Source: Bacillota bacterium | GTDB taxonomy: Bacteria; Bacillota; Sulfobacillia; JAJZYS01; JAJYTV01 | Length of the DNA: 64,000 nucleotides | Reading direction: 5' to 3' | Assembly: GCA_021799275.1 (NCBI GenBank) | Contig: JAJZAT010000018.1 | Span: 1 to 64,000 of the forward strand | Part shown: piece by piece, positions 41,893 through 51,057 of the stretch | How positions within the stretch are numbered: position 1 is the first letter of the stretch | How the letters are laid out: the number at the start of each line of letters is the position of its first letter | Notes under the pieces: model-generated | The model's input: only the letters and a program-made list of their open reading frames with translations | The model's database searches: none | Told to the model about the DNA's origin: nothing | Made by a program: the position numbers and the translations under genes

Positions 41893-43890
41893 CTACTCCG
41901 CCCTCCCAGCGAGCTCCGCCTGCGGCACGAGCGAGCGCAGGAACGGATCGGGTGTTACGCCCTTCTTGTAGATGCTTGGCTTGACTTCGGCGCCGCGCTT
42001 GGCCGCGTAGCCGCCCTTGGGCAGAGGTCCGCCCTCGCGCCGGTGGGACTCGAACAGCACGGGCAGTTCGGCCTTCACGGCCGCCTCCGTCTCCTCCTGG
42101 CCCCAGTCGAGGCCGAGGAGGCGCGCCATCAGCTGCCAGTCGTCGTAGACGCCGCTCGGCCTGCTGGCACCGGAGTAGTAGCGCTGCGCGCGTCCTTCCA
42201 TGTTCACGAAGTGGCCATCGGACTCCGCCCAGCCCGCGAGAGGCAGCACCACGTCCGCGCGCTCGGTCGCCGCGCTCGGCACGACGGCCGCGACCGCGAG
42301 GAACGGCAGGCGGTTCAAGCCTTCGGCGACGAGGTCCTGGTCGGTGAACTCGCCGAGATCCTCCGCAAGGAGGAACATCGCGTCGAGTTCGCCCTTGCCG
42401 GCAGCCTCGAGCATTCCCTTGGTGTCGAGCCCGCCGTCGCCTGGCACAAGCCCGACCGCCTGGGCGCCGAACGAGTTTGCGAGGCCGCCGACCACCATGG
42501 TGTAGGTCTCTCCGGACCTCGCCTTGACGGCAGCCTCGATCGCCGAGGCGACGTCCTCGCCGCGGCCGCTCCAGATCATGAGCACCTTGCGGGCCTTGAG
42601 GAACGCCTCGCCGAGCTCGCCGCCGCCTTGGGCGATCTCTGTCAGGGTCTTTGCGACGTCGTCCGTCTGTAGGTCCTCATGCGGCATGTCGAGCAGGTCC
42701 GCACGCCGGCCGATGCTGACGATGCGCAGTCCCTTGCGCTCGAACCGGCGCAGTCTGAGGCCGAAGACGGGCGCCTCCTCGATCAGCTCGGCGTCCAGCG
42801 CAAGCACCAGATCCGCGTCGTTCACGTCGTCGATCCGCCCCACAGGTCCCGGCGCGATCGCCGTGGTGAGCGGCATGACGCGGTGGTCGAGGTTCTGCGA
42901 GCCAAGCTTCTCCTGCATCCAGCGCCGCATCAGGTACTGGGCTTCGAGCGAGCTGCGGCCGCCGCCGAGCGCGCCTACCCGGCCCTTCATGCCGCTCTCG
43001 AGGGCCGCGATCGCCTCGGACCACGATACGGGCACCAGTTGCCCGCTCCGGCGGACCATAGGCTCCGTGATCCGCTCACCCTCGTGCAGGAAGCCGTAGC
43101 CAAAGCGGCCACGGTCGCAGAGCCAACCCCAGTCGATCTCCTCGTTGTCGCGAGACAGGATGCGCTTGACCTCGCCGCGCCGCAGCGACAGCCGGATATT
43201 GCAGCCGACCGGGCAGTGCGGGCAGATCGACTCGACCTCGTCGAGGTCCCAGGGACGCGCCTTGAAGCGGAACGGACGCGACGTGAGGGCGCCGACGGGG
43301 CAGATCTCGATGGTGTTGCCGGAGAAGATCGAGTCGAAGGTGCGCCCTTCGGCGACGTCGACCACGGCGTGGCCACCACGGTCGTGCAGCGTCAGCACAG
43401 GGTCGCCGGCGACGTCCTGCATGAAGCGCACGCAGCGCATGCACTGGATGCAGCGCTCCTGGTCGAGCTCGACGATCGGTCCCAGGGGGCGCGCCTTGTC
43501 GAGGTGGCGCTTGTGGTCGGCGAACCGCGTCAGGTTCGGGCCGTAGCGGATCGAGTTGTCCTGCAGGTCGCACTCGCCGCCCTTGTCGCAGATCGGGCAG
43601 TCGAGCGGGTGGTTCGCCAGGATGAACTCGAGCACGCCGGCGTGCGACTTCCTGACGTCATCGGTGTCGGTGTAGACAACCATGCCTTCCGCGACCGGTG
43701 TGGCACAGGCCGGCTGCAGCTTCGGCATCTTCTCGATGCGCACGAGACACATGCGGCAGGCCGCCACCGGATCCATGCGCGGATGGTAGCAGAAGACGGG
43801 GATCTCGATACCCGCCTGCTTGGCGGCGTCGAGGATCAAGGTTCCGGGCTCGACCTGCACCTCGCGGCCGTCGATCGTGAGGGTAATCAA
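41893..43890 (-). CDS. nuoG: NADH-quinone oxidoreductase subunit G
   Basis: 665 residues. N-terminal ferredoxin-like 2Fe-2S domain (PVFCYHPRMDPVAACRMCLV), a His/Cys cluster around CDKGGECDLQDNSIRYGP, the 4Fe-4S motif RCIQCMRCVRFMQDVAGDPV, a second in IEICPVGALTSRPF, and a molybdopterin-oxidoreductase-type 4Fe-4S motif CPHCPVGCNIRLSL. The C-terminal part is a degenerate molybdopterin-fold domain, shorter than in E. coli NuoG. TTG 43890 overlaps the nuoF stop and follows GGGGGAGG with good spacing. Electron-transfer subunit carrying most of the iron-sulfur chain. Confidence 0.95.
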   Translation of the reverse strand: MITLTIDGREVQVEPGTLILDAAKQAGIEIPVFCYHPRMDPVAACRMCLVRIEKMPKLQPACATPVAEGMVVYTDTDDVRKSHAGVLEFILANHPLDCPICDKGGECDLQDNSIRYGPNLTRFADHKRHLDKARPLGPIVELDQERCIQCMRCVRFMQDVAGDPVLTLHDRGGHAVVDVAEGRTFDSIFSGNTIEICPVGALTSRPFRFKARPWDLDEVESICPHCPVGCNIRLSLRRGEVKRILSRDNEEIDWGWLCDRGRFGYGFLHEGERITEPMVRRSGQLVPVSWSEAIAALESGMKGRVGALGGGRSSLEAQYLMRRWMQEKLGSQNLDHRVMPLTTAIAPGPVGRIDDVNDADLVLALDAELIEEAPVFGLRLRRFERKGLRIVSIGRRADLLDMPHEDLQTDDVAKTLTEIAQGGGELGEAFLKARKVLMIWSGRGEDVASAIEAAVKARSGETYTMVVGGLANSFGAQAVGLVPGDGGLDTKGMLEAAGKGELDAMFLLAEDLGEFTDQDLVAEGLNRLPFLAVAAVVPSAATERADVVLPLAGWAESDGHFVNMEGRAQRYYSGASRPSGVYDDWQLMARLLGLDWGQEETEAAVKAELPVLFESHRREGGPLPKGGYAAKRGAEVKPSIYKKGVTPDPFLRSLVPQAELAGRAE

Positions 43891-45167
43891 CGCACTACCT
43901 CCCCCATCGGGCAGCCGCCCTTGGTGATGTGCGCCTCGAATTCGTCGTGGAAGAGCTTCAGGCCCGACCTGAGGGCGCCAATGGCGGCGTCGCCGAGCGG
44001 GCAGAAGGTCTGACCGTCGATGTTGCTGCACAGGTCCTCGAGCGTCTCGAGATCGCCCGGGCGACCCCCGCCCGACTCGATGCGCTGGAGGATCTGGTTC
44101 AGCCACATGGTGCCTTCCCGGCAGGGCGTGCACTTGCCGCAGGACTCATGCCGGTAGAACTCCATCAGGCGCAGGGTGGAACCGGCGATGCAGGCCCGAT
44201 CGTCGAGCACGATGACACCGCCGGAGCCGAGCATGGTTCCGGCAGCCTGCAGCGACTCGTAGTCGAGCGGCGTGTCGAACTTATCGGGCGTCAGGAACGG
44301 CACCGAGGAGCCACCAGGGATGATGGCCTTGAATTCGTGGCCTTCGGGCGGCCCGCCGGCGATGTCGTAGAGGAGTTCCCGCAGGGTTACCTTGCCGAGC
44401 TCCACCTCGTAGTTGCCGGGCCTCTTGACGTTGCCCGAGACCGAGAAGAGCTTGGTGCCGGCGCTCCGCTCCGTGCCGAGCTTGGCGTATTCGGCGCCGC
44501 CCATCTCGATGATCGGTACGACGGCCGATAGCGTCTCGACGTTGTTCACGACGGTCGGCATGCTGTAGAGACCTGCCGTCGCGGGGAACGGCGGCTTGAG
44601 GCGCGGGTTGCCGCGCTTGCCCTCAAGGCTCTCCAGGAGAGCTGTCTCCTCGCCGCAGATATAGGCGCCGGCGCCCAGATAGAGCGTGATCTCGATCTTC
44701 TTCCCGGACCCCAGCACGTTGTCTCCGACATAGCCCTTGGCGCGGGCCTCCGCGATGGCCCGCTCGAGGATCGCGTAGCCGGTCTTGAACTCGCCGCGCA
44801 GGTAGATGAACGCGTCCTCGGCACCGATCGCGTAGGCGCTCGCGAGAACGCCCTCGATCAGGAGGTGCGGAATGCGGTAGATGATCTCCTGGTCCTTGCA
44901 GGTGCCCGGCTCGGACTCGTCGCCGTTGCAAACGAGGTAGCGGGTCCGCCCGTCCTTCGGGAGGAAGCTCCACTTGCGGCCGGTTGGGAATCCTGCGCCG
45001 CCACGACCCCTGAGGTTCGAGGTCATGACCTCCTGCAGGACCGCGTCGGGCGTCATGTCGAGGACGGCCTTGCGCAGCGACTGATAGCCGCCGTGCTGCT
45101 CGTAGACCTCGATTCCGTCGATGCCCGGGACGTCGATATTCTTGAAGAGAAGCCGCTTCTCAGGCAC
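43887..45167 (-). CDS. nuoF: NADH-quinone oxidoreductase subunit F
   Basis: 426 residues. NADH- and FMN-binding motifs: NLRGRGGAGFPTGRKWSFLP, AGAYICGEETALLESLEGKR and a 4Fe-4S motif HESCGKCTPCREGTMWLNQI with a later Cys. This is the NADH-oxidising subunit, so this complex I is the full NADH-linked type rather than a ferredoxin-only form. It overlaps nuoE and nuoG at its ends. Confidence 0.97.
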   Translation of the reverse strand: MPEKRLLFKNIDVPGIDGIEVYEQHGGYQSLRKAVLDMTPDAVLQEVMTSNLRGRGGAGFPTGRKWSFLPKDGRTRYLVCNGDESEPGTCKDQEIIYRIPHLLIEGVLASAYAIGAEDAFIYLRGEFKTGYAILERAIAEARAKGYVGDNVLGSGKKIEITLYLGAGAYICGEETALLESLEGKRGNPRLKPPFPATAGLYSMPTVVNNVETLSAVVPIIEMGGAEYAKLGTERSAGTKLFSVSGNVKRPGNYEVELGKVTLRELLYDIAGGPPEGHEFKAIIPGGSSVPFLTPDKFDTPLDYESLQAAGTMLGSGGVIVLDDRACIAGSTLRLMEFYRHESCGKCTPCREGTMWLNQILQRIESGGGRPGDLETLEDLCSNIDGQTFCPLGDAAIGALRSGLKLFHDEFEAHITKGGCPMGEVVR

Positions 45168-45642
45168 CGCTCCGGACCTCCTTCGCGGCCTTGTCGAGGA
45201 AGGAGCGCAACTGCTCCTTGGTCACGTTGGGATAGAAGTCGAGGTTGATCTGCACCGCGGGCGCATTCTTGCAGAGCGCGATGCACTCGACCTCTTCCAC
45301 GGTGAAGAGACCGTCCGGCGTCGTGCCGTTGCGCTGCACGCCGAGCTCCTCATAGAGGAACCGCGAGAGCTCGTCGGCGCCGTTGAGCTGGCAGCTCAGC
45401 CCGCGGCAGACCTGGATCAGGTACTTGCCGGTGGGCTGACGGTGAAACAGCGTGTAGAACGTCAGCACGCCCTCGACGTAGGCCGGCGTCACACCCATCA
45501 GGTCCGCGACAACCTGCACCTCGGCCTCGGGAATGTAGCCGAACTCGTCCTCGACGAGGTGGAGCAGCGGGATCAGCGCCGACGACTTCTTGGGGAAGCG
45601 ATGTAGCAGATCGTTCGCTTTGGCGAGGTTTTCCGCGTTCAT
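45160..45642 (-). CDS. nuoE: NADH-quinone oxidoreductase subunit E
   Basis: 160 residues, thioredoxin-like 2Fe-2S protein. Ligand motifs are IQVCRGLSCQLNGADEL and EVECIALCKNAPAVQINLDF; helical N-terminus as usual. Part of the NADH-dehydrogenase module with NuoF and NuoG. ATG 45642 overlaps the nuoD stop by 4 bases. Confidence 0.95.
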   Translation of the reverse strand: MNAENLAKANDLLHRFPKKSSALIPLLHLVEDEFGYIPEAEVQVVADLMGVTPAYVEGVLTFYTLFHRQPTGKYLIQVCRGLSCQLNGADELSRFLYEELGVQRNGTTPDGLFTVEEVECIALCKNAPAVQINLDFYPNVTKEQLRSFLDKAAKEVRSGA

Positions 45643-46850
45643 CGGTCCACCTCCCCGAGCACGATGTCGATCGAGCCGATCGCCGCGACGACGTCGGCGA
45701 GCATCTTGTCCTGCACGAGTACGGGCAGGGCGGCGATGTTGTAGAACGAAGGTCCCCTGACCCGCACGCGGTAGGGCTTGCCCGAGCCGTCCGACACGAT
45801 GAAGTAGCCGATCTCGCCCTTCGGCCCCTCGACTGCCGAGTAGACCTCGCCGGCCGGAACCCTGATTCCCTCCGTGAAGAGCTTGAAGTGGTAGATGAGC
45901 GCCTCCATGTTGCGCCCGATCTCCTGCTTGTTCGGCGGGTAGATCTTCCAGCCGGGGACGTGCCAGTCGCCTTCGGGCAGGTTGTCGATCGCCTGGCGGA
46001 CGATCTTGAGGCTCTCCTGCATCTCGCGCATGCGCACGTGGTACCGCGCGTAGACGTCGCCGTCCGTCTCGGTGATGACGTCGAAGTCGAATTCCTCGTA
46101 GGACGAGTAGGGGTTCGTCTGCCGCAGGTCCCGCGGAACTCCGCACGCCCGCAGCAGCGGGCCGGTCCAGCCGTAGTCCAGGGCCTTCTCGGCCGTGATC
46201 GGCGCAGTGCCCTTGAGGCGCTCGATCCAGATCGGGTTGCGGTCAAGCAGCGCGTAGTACTCCTGCAGCCAGTGCGGGAAGCCGTCGAGGAAGGCGCGCA
46301 GCTTCTCCTCGAACCCTGGCGGCAGGTCGTTGAGGAGCCCGCCGACGCGGAAGTAGCTCGGGTTCATGCGCGTGCCGGCGGACATCTCGATCATGTCGAG
46401 GATCTGCTCCCGCTGCTGCATGGTGTAGAAGAAGGGCGACATCGCGCCCATGTCCATCGCGGCCGTGCCCAGCCAGACGAGGTGGCTCGCGATACGTGAG
46501 AGTTCCGCGAACATGACGCGAATGTACTGGCAGCGCTTGGGCACCTCGACGCCGAGCAGCTTCTCCACACCAAGCACGTAGCCGAAGTTGTTCGTGATCG
46601 GCGAGAGGTAGTCCATGCGGTCCGTCAGGGTGATCGCCTGGTTGAACGTGAGATCCTCGCAATTCTTCTCGATCCCCGTGTGCAGGTAGCCGATGATCGG
46701 CTCGCAGGCCCGGATCTGCTCGCCGTCCAGGGCCACACGCACGCGCAGCACGCCGTGGGTGGCCGGGTGCTGCGGTCCGAGGTTGATCACCATGGGCTTG
46801 AGGCCAGTCTCGGGGTCGACCTGGCCGATGGTCGTCTCGATGTCTGCCAT
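45639..46850 (-). CDS. nuoD: NADH-quinone oxidoreductase subunit D
   Basis: 403 residues, 49-kDa-type subunit. Diagnostic segments: NLGPQHPATHGVLRVRVALD, GYLHTGIEKNCEDLTFNQAI, LTDRMDYLSPITNNFGYVLG, and the C-terminal SFYNIAALPVLVQDKMLADV, DVVAAIGSIDIVLGEVDR. It forms part of the quinone-binding pocket with NuoB. Separate from nuoC here, not fused. Confidence 0.97.
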   Translation of the reverse strand: MADIETTIGQVDPETGLKPMVINLGPQHPATHGVLRVRVALDGEQIRACEPIIGYLHTGIEKNCEDLTFNQAITLTDRMDYLSPITNNFGYVLGVEKLLGVEVPKRCQYIRVMFAELSRIASHLVWLGTAAMDMGAMSPFFYTMQQREQILDMIEMSAGTRMNPSYFRVGGLLNDLPPGFEEKLRAFLDGFPHWLQEYYALLDRNPIWIERLKGTAPITAEKALDYGWTGPLLRACGVPRDLRQTNPYSSYEEFDFDVITETDGDVYARYHVRMREMQESLKIVRQAIDNLPEGDWHVPGWKIYPPNKQEIGRNMEALIYHFKLFTEGIRVPAGEVYSAVEGPKGEIGYFIVSDGSGKPYRVRVRGPSFYNIAALPVLVQDKMLADVVAAIGSIDIVLGEVDR

Positions 46851-46863
46851 GCCGATTCCCCCC

Positions 46864-47331
46864 TTACTCGCGCACCAGCGGCGGCAAGGGGTCCAGCCCC
46901 GTGAGGGGGTAGTCCTTGCGCAGCGGGTTGCCCTTCCAGTCGTCGGGCATGAGAATTCGCCTCAGGTCCGGGTGCCCGCGGAAGCGGATGCCGAACATGT
47001 CGTAGCACTCGCGCTCCGCCCAGTTCGCCGAGGCGTACACGTGCGCGATGCTCGGCACCGTCGGCTCGTCTCCGCCTACCTGGACCTTGAGGCGCAGCCA
47101 CGCCTTCTCGTCCAGGTGGTACAGGTGGTAGACAACATCAAAACGCGGCTCGCGCCCGAGGCGGTCCACCGCGGTGACATCGATCAGCATGTTGAAGCCC
47201 TGGGACTTCAGGAATGTGACAACGCTCACGATCTCGGCCGCGGGCAACTGGACGACGGTCTGTCCAAGCGGCTCCGACACCGTCACGCGGTCGCCGAACG
47301 ACTCCTGGAGGGCGTCGAGAATCTCCTTCAC
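46864..47331 (-). CDS. nuoC: NADH-quinone oxidoreductase subunit C
   Basis: 155 residues from GTG 47331, which overlaps the nuoB stop. The 30-kDa-subunit signature is seen in [20 protein letters not shown] followed by [20 protein letters not shown]. Peripheral-arm scaffold subunit. N-terminal part is helical ([15 protein letters not shown]). Confidence 0.95.
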   Translation of the reverse strand: MKEILDALQESFGDRVTVSEPLGQTVVQLPAAEIVSVVTFLKSQGFNMLIDVTAVDRLGREPRFDVVYHLYHLDEKAWLRLKVQVGGDEPTVPSIAHVYASANWAERECYDMFGIRFRGHPDLRRILMPDDWKGNPLRKDYPLTGLDPLPPLVRE

Positions 47332-47834
47332 GCCTGGGCCACCTCCTCGGGTGACGGCATCGCCGGCGCCATCGGGCGCCCACCCATGCGGATCTTCTTC
47401 TGCAGCTGCATGACGGCCTCGAGCAGTCCCTCCGGTGTCGGCGGGCAGCCCGGGACGTAGATGTCCACCGGCACGACGCGGTCCACGCCCTGCACGATGG
47501 CATAGTTGTTGAACACGCCACCGACGGACGCGCAGGCGCCCATGGCGATGACCCACTTCGGCTCAGGCATCTGGTCGTAGAGCTCACGCACGATCGGCGC
47601 CATCTTCTGCGAGACGCGCCCGGCGACGATCATGACATCCGCCTGCCTGGGCGACGCGCGCATCACCTCGGCACCGAAGCGCGACAGGTCGAACCGGGAG
47701 GCAGCCGTCGCCATCATCTCGATGGCGCAGCATGCCAGCCCGAACTGCGCCGGCCACAGAGAGCCGGACTGTGCCCACTGCGCGAGCTTCTTCACGCTCG
47801 CAAAAAGGATGGGGCGATCCTCTACTCCTGCCAC
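47328..47834 (-). CDS. nuoB: NADH-quinone oxidoreductase subunit B
   Basis: 168 residues from GTG 47834, chosen because AGGAGG lies 6 bases upstream. Ligands for cluster N2 are visible: [38 protein letters not shown] and [20 protein letters not shown]2 passes electrons to quinone. It overlaps nuoA by 13 bases. In other complexes, NuoI clusters deliver electrons to N2; no nuoI is present in this operon. Confidence 0.96.
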   Translation of the reverse strand: MAGVEDRPILFASVKKLAQWAQSGSLWPAQFGLACCAIEMMATAASRFDLSRFGAEVMRASPRQADVMIVAGRVSQKMAPIVRELYDQMPEPKWVIAMGACASVGGVFNNYAIVQGVDRVVPVDIYVPGCPPTPEGLLEAVMQLQKKIRMGGRPMAPAMPSPEEVAQA

Positions 47835-48181
47835 TGGAATCCTCCTCTCTTCCACACGTACGCATAGCCGATGGCCAGCACGATGATGAAGAGGACCATC
47901 TCCATGAGGCCGAAGAGGCGGAGCTTGTGCATCATCACGGCCCAGGGGTAAAACGACACCGCCTCGACGTCGAAGATCATGAAGAGCATCGCGACGAGGT
48001 AAAACTTGACGGAGAACCGGGGACCGACCGACGTCTCAGGAATGATGCCGCACTCGTACGTCGCCAGCTTCTTGGCCGACGGCTTGCGCGGTCCGAGCAT
48101 GCGGGACGCGCCGAGCACACCTGCCGTTATGACAAGTGCGATGGCAATGTACAAAGCGATCGGAAAGTATTGCGAGAGCAT
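47822..48181 (-). CDS. nuoA: NADH-quinone oxidoreductase subunit A
   Basis: 119 residues, three helices. The family blocks [20 protein letters not shown] and [20 protein letters not shown] with the conserved acid residues are clear. First gene of the nuo operon; a promoter-like sequence lies about 35 bases upstream (48215-48243). Confidence 0.95.
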   Translation of the reverse strand: MLSQYFPIALYIAIALVITAGVLGASRMLGPRKPSAKKLATYECGIIPETSVGPRFSVKFYLVAMLFMIFDVEAVSFYPWAVMMHKLRLFGLMEMVLFIIVLAIGYAYVWKRGGFQWQE

Positions 48182-48214
48182 GCGCCCACCCCCACCGTTC
48201 GGAGTCCAACGGAC

Positions 48215-48243
48215 AGTGTATCACACGGCCAGAAGTGTGGGAA
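48215..48243 (-). promoter_or_regulatory. Putative sigma-A promoter of the nuo operon
   Basis: On the minus strand TTCCCA (48238-48243) and TACACT (48215-48220) are 17 bases apart, each matching four of six consensus bases, 34 bases upstream of the nuoA start. It is the best promoter-like pair I see before the operon. Confidence 0.5.
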
Positions 48244-48415
48244 CGCTAAGTGCTTGCCCCGAAAAGTGACCATTACCGCTGCCTGCGCGGTCGTGCCAAT
48301 CGATGGGCCTGCGGATCGCCAGCCGCATACCCAACCAATATATGACTTATTTACTGATGATTCTTGGGGCTATATCGGGGGACCCACGACACCCCTAGTA
48401 CAGACCGATCGTATA

Positions 48416-48432
48416 GGACGGACTGTCCGTCC
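48416..48432. promoter_or_regulatory. Perfect palindrome, possible operator
   Basis: GGACGGAC-T-GTCCGTCC is an 8+1+8 perfect inverted repeat lying roughly midway between nuoA and the divergent LysR gene. It could bind a dimeric regulator or form a hairpin. No T-run follows, so it is unlikely to be a terminator. Confidence 0.45.
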
Positions 48433-48919
48433 GCCTGCAAGTCGCCGCCGCCGTCTCGCGATGAGCCGCCGGCGCCGCTGAAATGCGTTCCCAAAACGGG
48501 GCGGCCCGAAAGACAAAAACGACCCTAGTACAAGTCTATCACGGACAACAAGCAGTCCTGCCGACAGACTATGGTCGGGCATGGTCCTTGACCGTATCGA
48601 ATTCTCGCAGGCCGGGAACCATCGCACATCTTCGCGCATGTCCTGCATGCGACGCATCCCGCATCTTTTTGGGCAAGGCACGAATCGGCGGTCGCATTTC
48701 CGTATTAAAGGGATGTTGCATGGCGGACGCTGCGGCGCAAGGACGGTCAGTCGATGGTTTCGTCATGGACGCCAGCCAAGGAGTGCTGCGGTCACGCCGG
48801 ATCGGCGTCTTGTGCCACGATCCGGCGCGCACCGCAGATATGGGTCGACGCGTAGCCATACGTCTGCAAGAATGTCATCTGGGTCATACCATACCCGCAC
48901 CGCATGGGAGGGCGGATGT

Positions 48920-49837
48920 TTGGACCTGCTCGATCTCAGGCTCTTCAGCGCGGCCATGCGCAACGGCAGCCTGAGTCAGGCCGCCCGCGAGGCGCACTGC
49001 TCCCAGCCCACGGTCTCGCGCCGCATCCAGGCCCTCGAAGCCGAACTGGGCGCACAGCTCCTCGTGCGCGGCTCGCGCACGGTGAGTCCCACCCCTGCGG
49101 GGCTTGAGTTCCTCCATTTTGCCGAGACGGCACTCGCCGCCGAGGCCGACCTGCGGGCCAAGATCGAGCGGCCTTGGCTCCTGCGCGGCAACCTCCACGT
49201 GGCCGCCAGCACGACACCTGGCGAAGGGTTCGTGCCGGGCCTGCTGGCGGAATTCTCCCAGGGCCAGCCGGAGTTGCGGACTCAGCTTCACATCATGGAT
49301 TCCCGCGCAGTGGAGGAATGCGTCCTGCTGGGTCACTGCGACGTCGGCTTCACCGGTCATCCGCCCGCGCCGGGACTGCTCGGCTCGGAGGTGGTCGGGA
49401 CCGACGAGATCGTGCTCGTGGTGGGTGGCGGCCACCCGTGGTACGACCGGGACGAGATGCCGGTCGACGTGCTCTGCCGGCAGGATTTCGTGGAACGTGG
49501 CGAGGGGTCCGGCACCCGCCGCACCGTCGAGGAAGCGTTGACGTCCGTCGCTCCGGCGTTCAAGGACCGCCGTGTCGTGCTCACCGTGTCCTCCGCCCAG
49601 GCCCTCTTGGCATCGGTGCGTTCCGGGGTCGGCTGCGGCTTCGTATCGCGCGCAAGCCTGGCCGGTTCGGCGGCGCCGGGTCTGCACGCGCTCAGGGTCG
49701 CAGGCGTACCGCTGCACCGCAGCATTCATCTCATCCTGCCGCCGCAGCCTACCGCCAAGGCTCTGGCCTTCGCCGCCTCCGTCCGTTTGCGCGCCTCGGG
49801 CCGCAAAAACCTTGGCGCGCCGCCCGTCGTCCTATAA
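48920..49837 (+). CDS. LysR-type transcriptional regulator
   Basis: 305 residues. The N-terminal winged HTH is clear (LDLRLFSAAMRNGSLSQAAR, then CSQPTVSRRIQALEAELGAQ and LLVRGSRTVSPTPAGLEF). The C-terminal substrate-binding domain has the usual periplasmic-protein-like pattern (VGFTGHPPAPGLLGSEVVGT). TTG 48920 follows GGGAGGG with 8-base spacing. It is divergent from the nuo operon across 738 bases and may control it or the ferredoxin gene downstream. Confidence 0.85.
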   Translation: MDLLDLRLFSAAMRNGSLSQAAREAHCSQPTVSRRIQALEAELGAQLLVRGSRTVSPTPAGLEFLHFAETALAAEADLRAKIERPWLLRGNLHVAASTTPGEGFVPGLLAEFSQGQPELRTQLHIMDSRAVEECVLLGHCDVGFTGHPPAPGLLGSEVVGTDEIVLVVGGGHPWYDRDEMPVDVLCRQDFVERGEGSGTRRTVEEALTSVAPAFKDRRVVLTVSSAQALLASVRSGVGCGFVSRASLAGSAAPGLHALRVAGVPLHRSIHLILPPQPTAKALAFAASVRLRASGRKNLGAPPVVL

Positions 49838-49862
49838 CCTTGTCGCAGGAGGGATCGCTCGA

Positions 49863-50105
49863 ATGGCCTACGTGATCGCGGAACCTTGCATCGGCACCAA
49901 GGACAAGTCCTGCGTCGACGTCTGCCCTGTCGATTGCATTCACGGCAAGGACGACGACCCGCAGCTTTACATCGATCCGGACGAATGCATCAATTGCGGT
50001 GCCTGCGAGGCGGTCTGCCCGGTCCAGGCCATCTTTGAGGAAGGAATGCTGCCGCCGCAGTGGGAGTCCTTCATCGAGGTCAACCGAGACTACTTCAAGA
50101 AGTAG
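49863..50105 (+). CDS. fdxA: Ferredoxin, two-cluster (7Fe/8Fe type)
   Basis: 80 residues. Two cluster-binding regions are visible: CIGTKDKSCVDVCPVDCIHG, in which the long first spacing is typical of the [3Fe-4S]/[4Fe-4S] FdxA type, and CINCGACEAVCPVQAIFEEG, a classical 4Fe-4S motif. ATG 49863 follows AGGAGGG. A cytoplasmic electron carrier. It lies 25 bases after the LysR gene and is followed by a strong terminator. It is not a substitute for NuoI, which needs two 4Fe-4S motifs plus docking segments. Confidence 0.92.
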   Translation: MAYVIAEPCIGTKDKSCVDVCPVDCIHGKDDDPQLYIDPDECINCGACEAVCPVQAIFEEGMLPPQWESFIEVNRDYFKK

Positions 50106-50140
50106 GGAACCGGGCACGGCAAAAGTCCGTGCCCGGTTCC
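50106..50140. terminator. Strong bidirectional terminator
   Basis: A perfect 14-base stem (50106-50119 with 50127-50140) around CAAAAGT lies between the ferredoxin stop and a convergent gene. TTC follows on the plus side. Likely ends both transcripts. Confidence 0.75.
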
Positions 50141-50153
50141 TTCAAGGTCGAAT

Positions 50154-50951
50154 TCAGATGTCCCGGCCCGCCATGGCTACGCGCAGGAAGCCTTCGGCTC
50201 CCGCGTGGCCGAGCACCTCGTCGAAACCCTCCGCGCCGCGGCGCTCGAGACCCTTCGCGAAGTAGCGCAGCACCTTGGACTTGACCGTCATGGGCCCCGC
50301 GCCGAACGCCTCCATCTCCGCGACGCCGAGACGCACCTGGCTCGCGCCTTCGGGCAGCCAGCCGAGCCCGTGCGTACCCGTCAGGTAGATGCGCTTGCCC
50401 GGCAGGGGTTCATCGCCCGGCAGGTCGGCGGCGGCGCGGTAGCTCTTGCCGAGCAGGGAGAGCACGAGCGGGTAGTCGGCGCTCGCGGCGCGCACCGCCG
50501 CGGGCAGGCCAAGGTGCTCCCCGCGCCAGCGCGCCTCCTCCGGGCTGACATCACCGAACGAGACGTCGTACGGCACGACCTCGAAGTCCTCGGAGATCAC
50601 GCCGTAGGCCGCGGAAACAATCAGGACGCCCACCGCGTCCTGGCCAAACGTCGCGCGCAGATTTGCCACCGCCTCGAATGCCTCGAGAAAGAGCGGCGAG
50701 GTGAACATGTCCCGGGCCGGCCGCTTGTGGGCCTTCAGTTCATCGGTGCGACGCCCGAGGCGCCCCTGGTCCAGGAAGTCCTGCCATGTCAGCGGGTCTT
50801 GCGGCGTCTCGGCCTTCTGCCGCGTGCAACCCAGGAGCAGGAGCATCCTCGGGCCCTGCGGCCCGCCAGCGCCGACGGCGTCGGCTTGCGGCAGCATCCT
50901 GCCGCACCGGAGCTCCCCCGGGACATCACCGGCAGTGTCCAGCTTTACCAT
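50154..50951 (-). CDS. DUF6884-like protein
   Basis: 265 residues from ATG 50951, which follows AAGGAGG with 8-base spacing. The core begins MLLLLGCTRQKAETPQDPL after an unusual N-terminal extension of about 35 residues. Motifs such as ARDMFTSPLFLEAFEAV, VLIVSAAYGVISEDFEVVPY and DYPLVLSLLGKSYRAA match DUF6884, a Rossmann-like family related by fold to nucleotide or tRNA-modifying enzymes. Its reaction is not known to me. Confidence 0.65.
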   Translation of the reverse strand: MVKLDTAGDVPGELRCGRMLPQADAVGAGGPQGPRMLLLLGCTRQKAETPQDPLTWQDFLDQGRLGRRTDELKAHKRPARDMFTSPLFLEAFEAVANLRATFGQDAVGVLIVSAAYGVISEDFEVVPYDVSFGDVSPEEARWRGEHLGLPAAVRAASADYPLVLSLLGKSYRAAADLPGDEPLPGKRIYLTGTHGLGWLPEGASQVRLGVAEMEAFGAGPMTVKSKVLRYFAKGLERRGAEGFDEVLGHAGAEGFLRVAMAGRDI

Positions 50952-51057
50952 TGGACGTGCCTCCTTCACCCAAATCGCGCGGGTGACTTGTCTTGGCGTT
51001 CGCCATCGGCACCTCAGTACCTTTCGCATGACGGCAACTTTCAGGGAGGTACCCATT

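Larger units (their letters stand above)
48182..48919. other. Long intergenic region between nuoA and the LysR gene
   Basis: 738 bases without a convincing gene. It contains a promoter-like sequence for nuo near 48215-48243, a 17-base perfect palindrome at 48416-48432, two copies of CCTAGTACA (starting near 48393 and 48525), and a locally AT-rich patch (about 48340-48375). A short frame starting with ATG near 48721 has a moderate ribosome binding site but overlaps the LysR start and shows no family pattern. The region could hold operators or a small RNA; I see no clear RNA gene. Confidence 0.5.

Noticed and set aside
48721-48974. Short plus-strand frame before the LysR gene
   Set aside because: It overlaps the LysR start and has no recognisable pattern; a leader peptide is possible but unsupported.
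49863-50105. The ferredoxin gene as a displaced nuoI
   Set aside because: It is only 80 residues with FdxA-type spacing and lacks the NuoI docking segments; it is a soluble ferredoxin.
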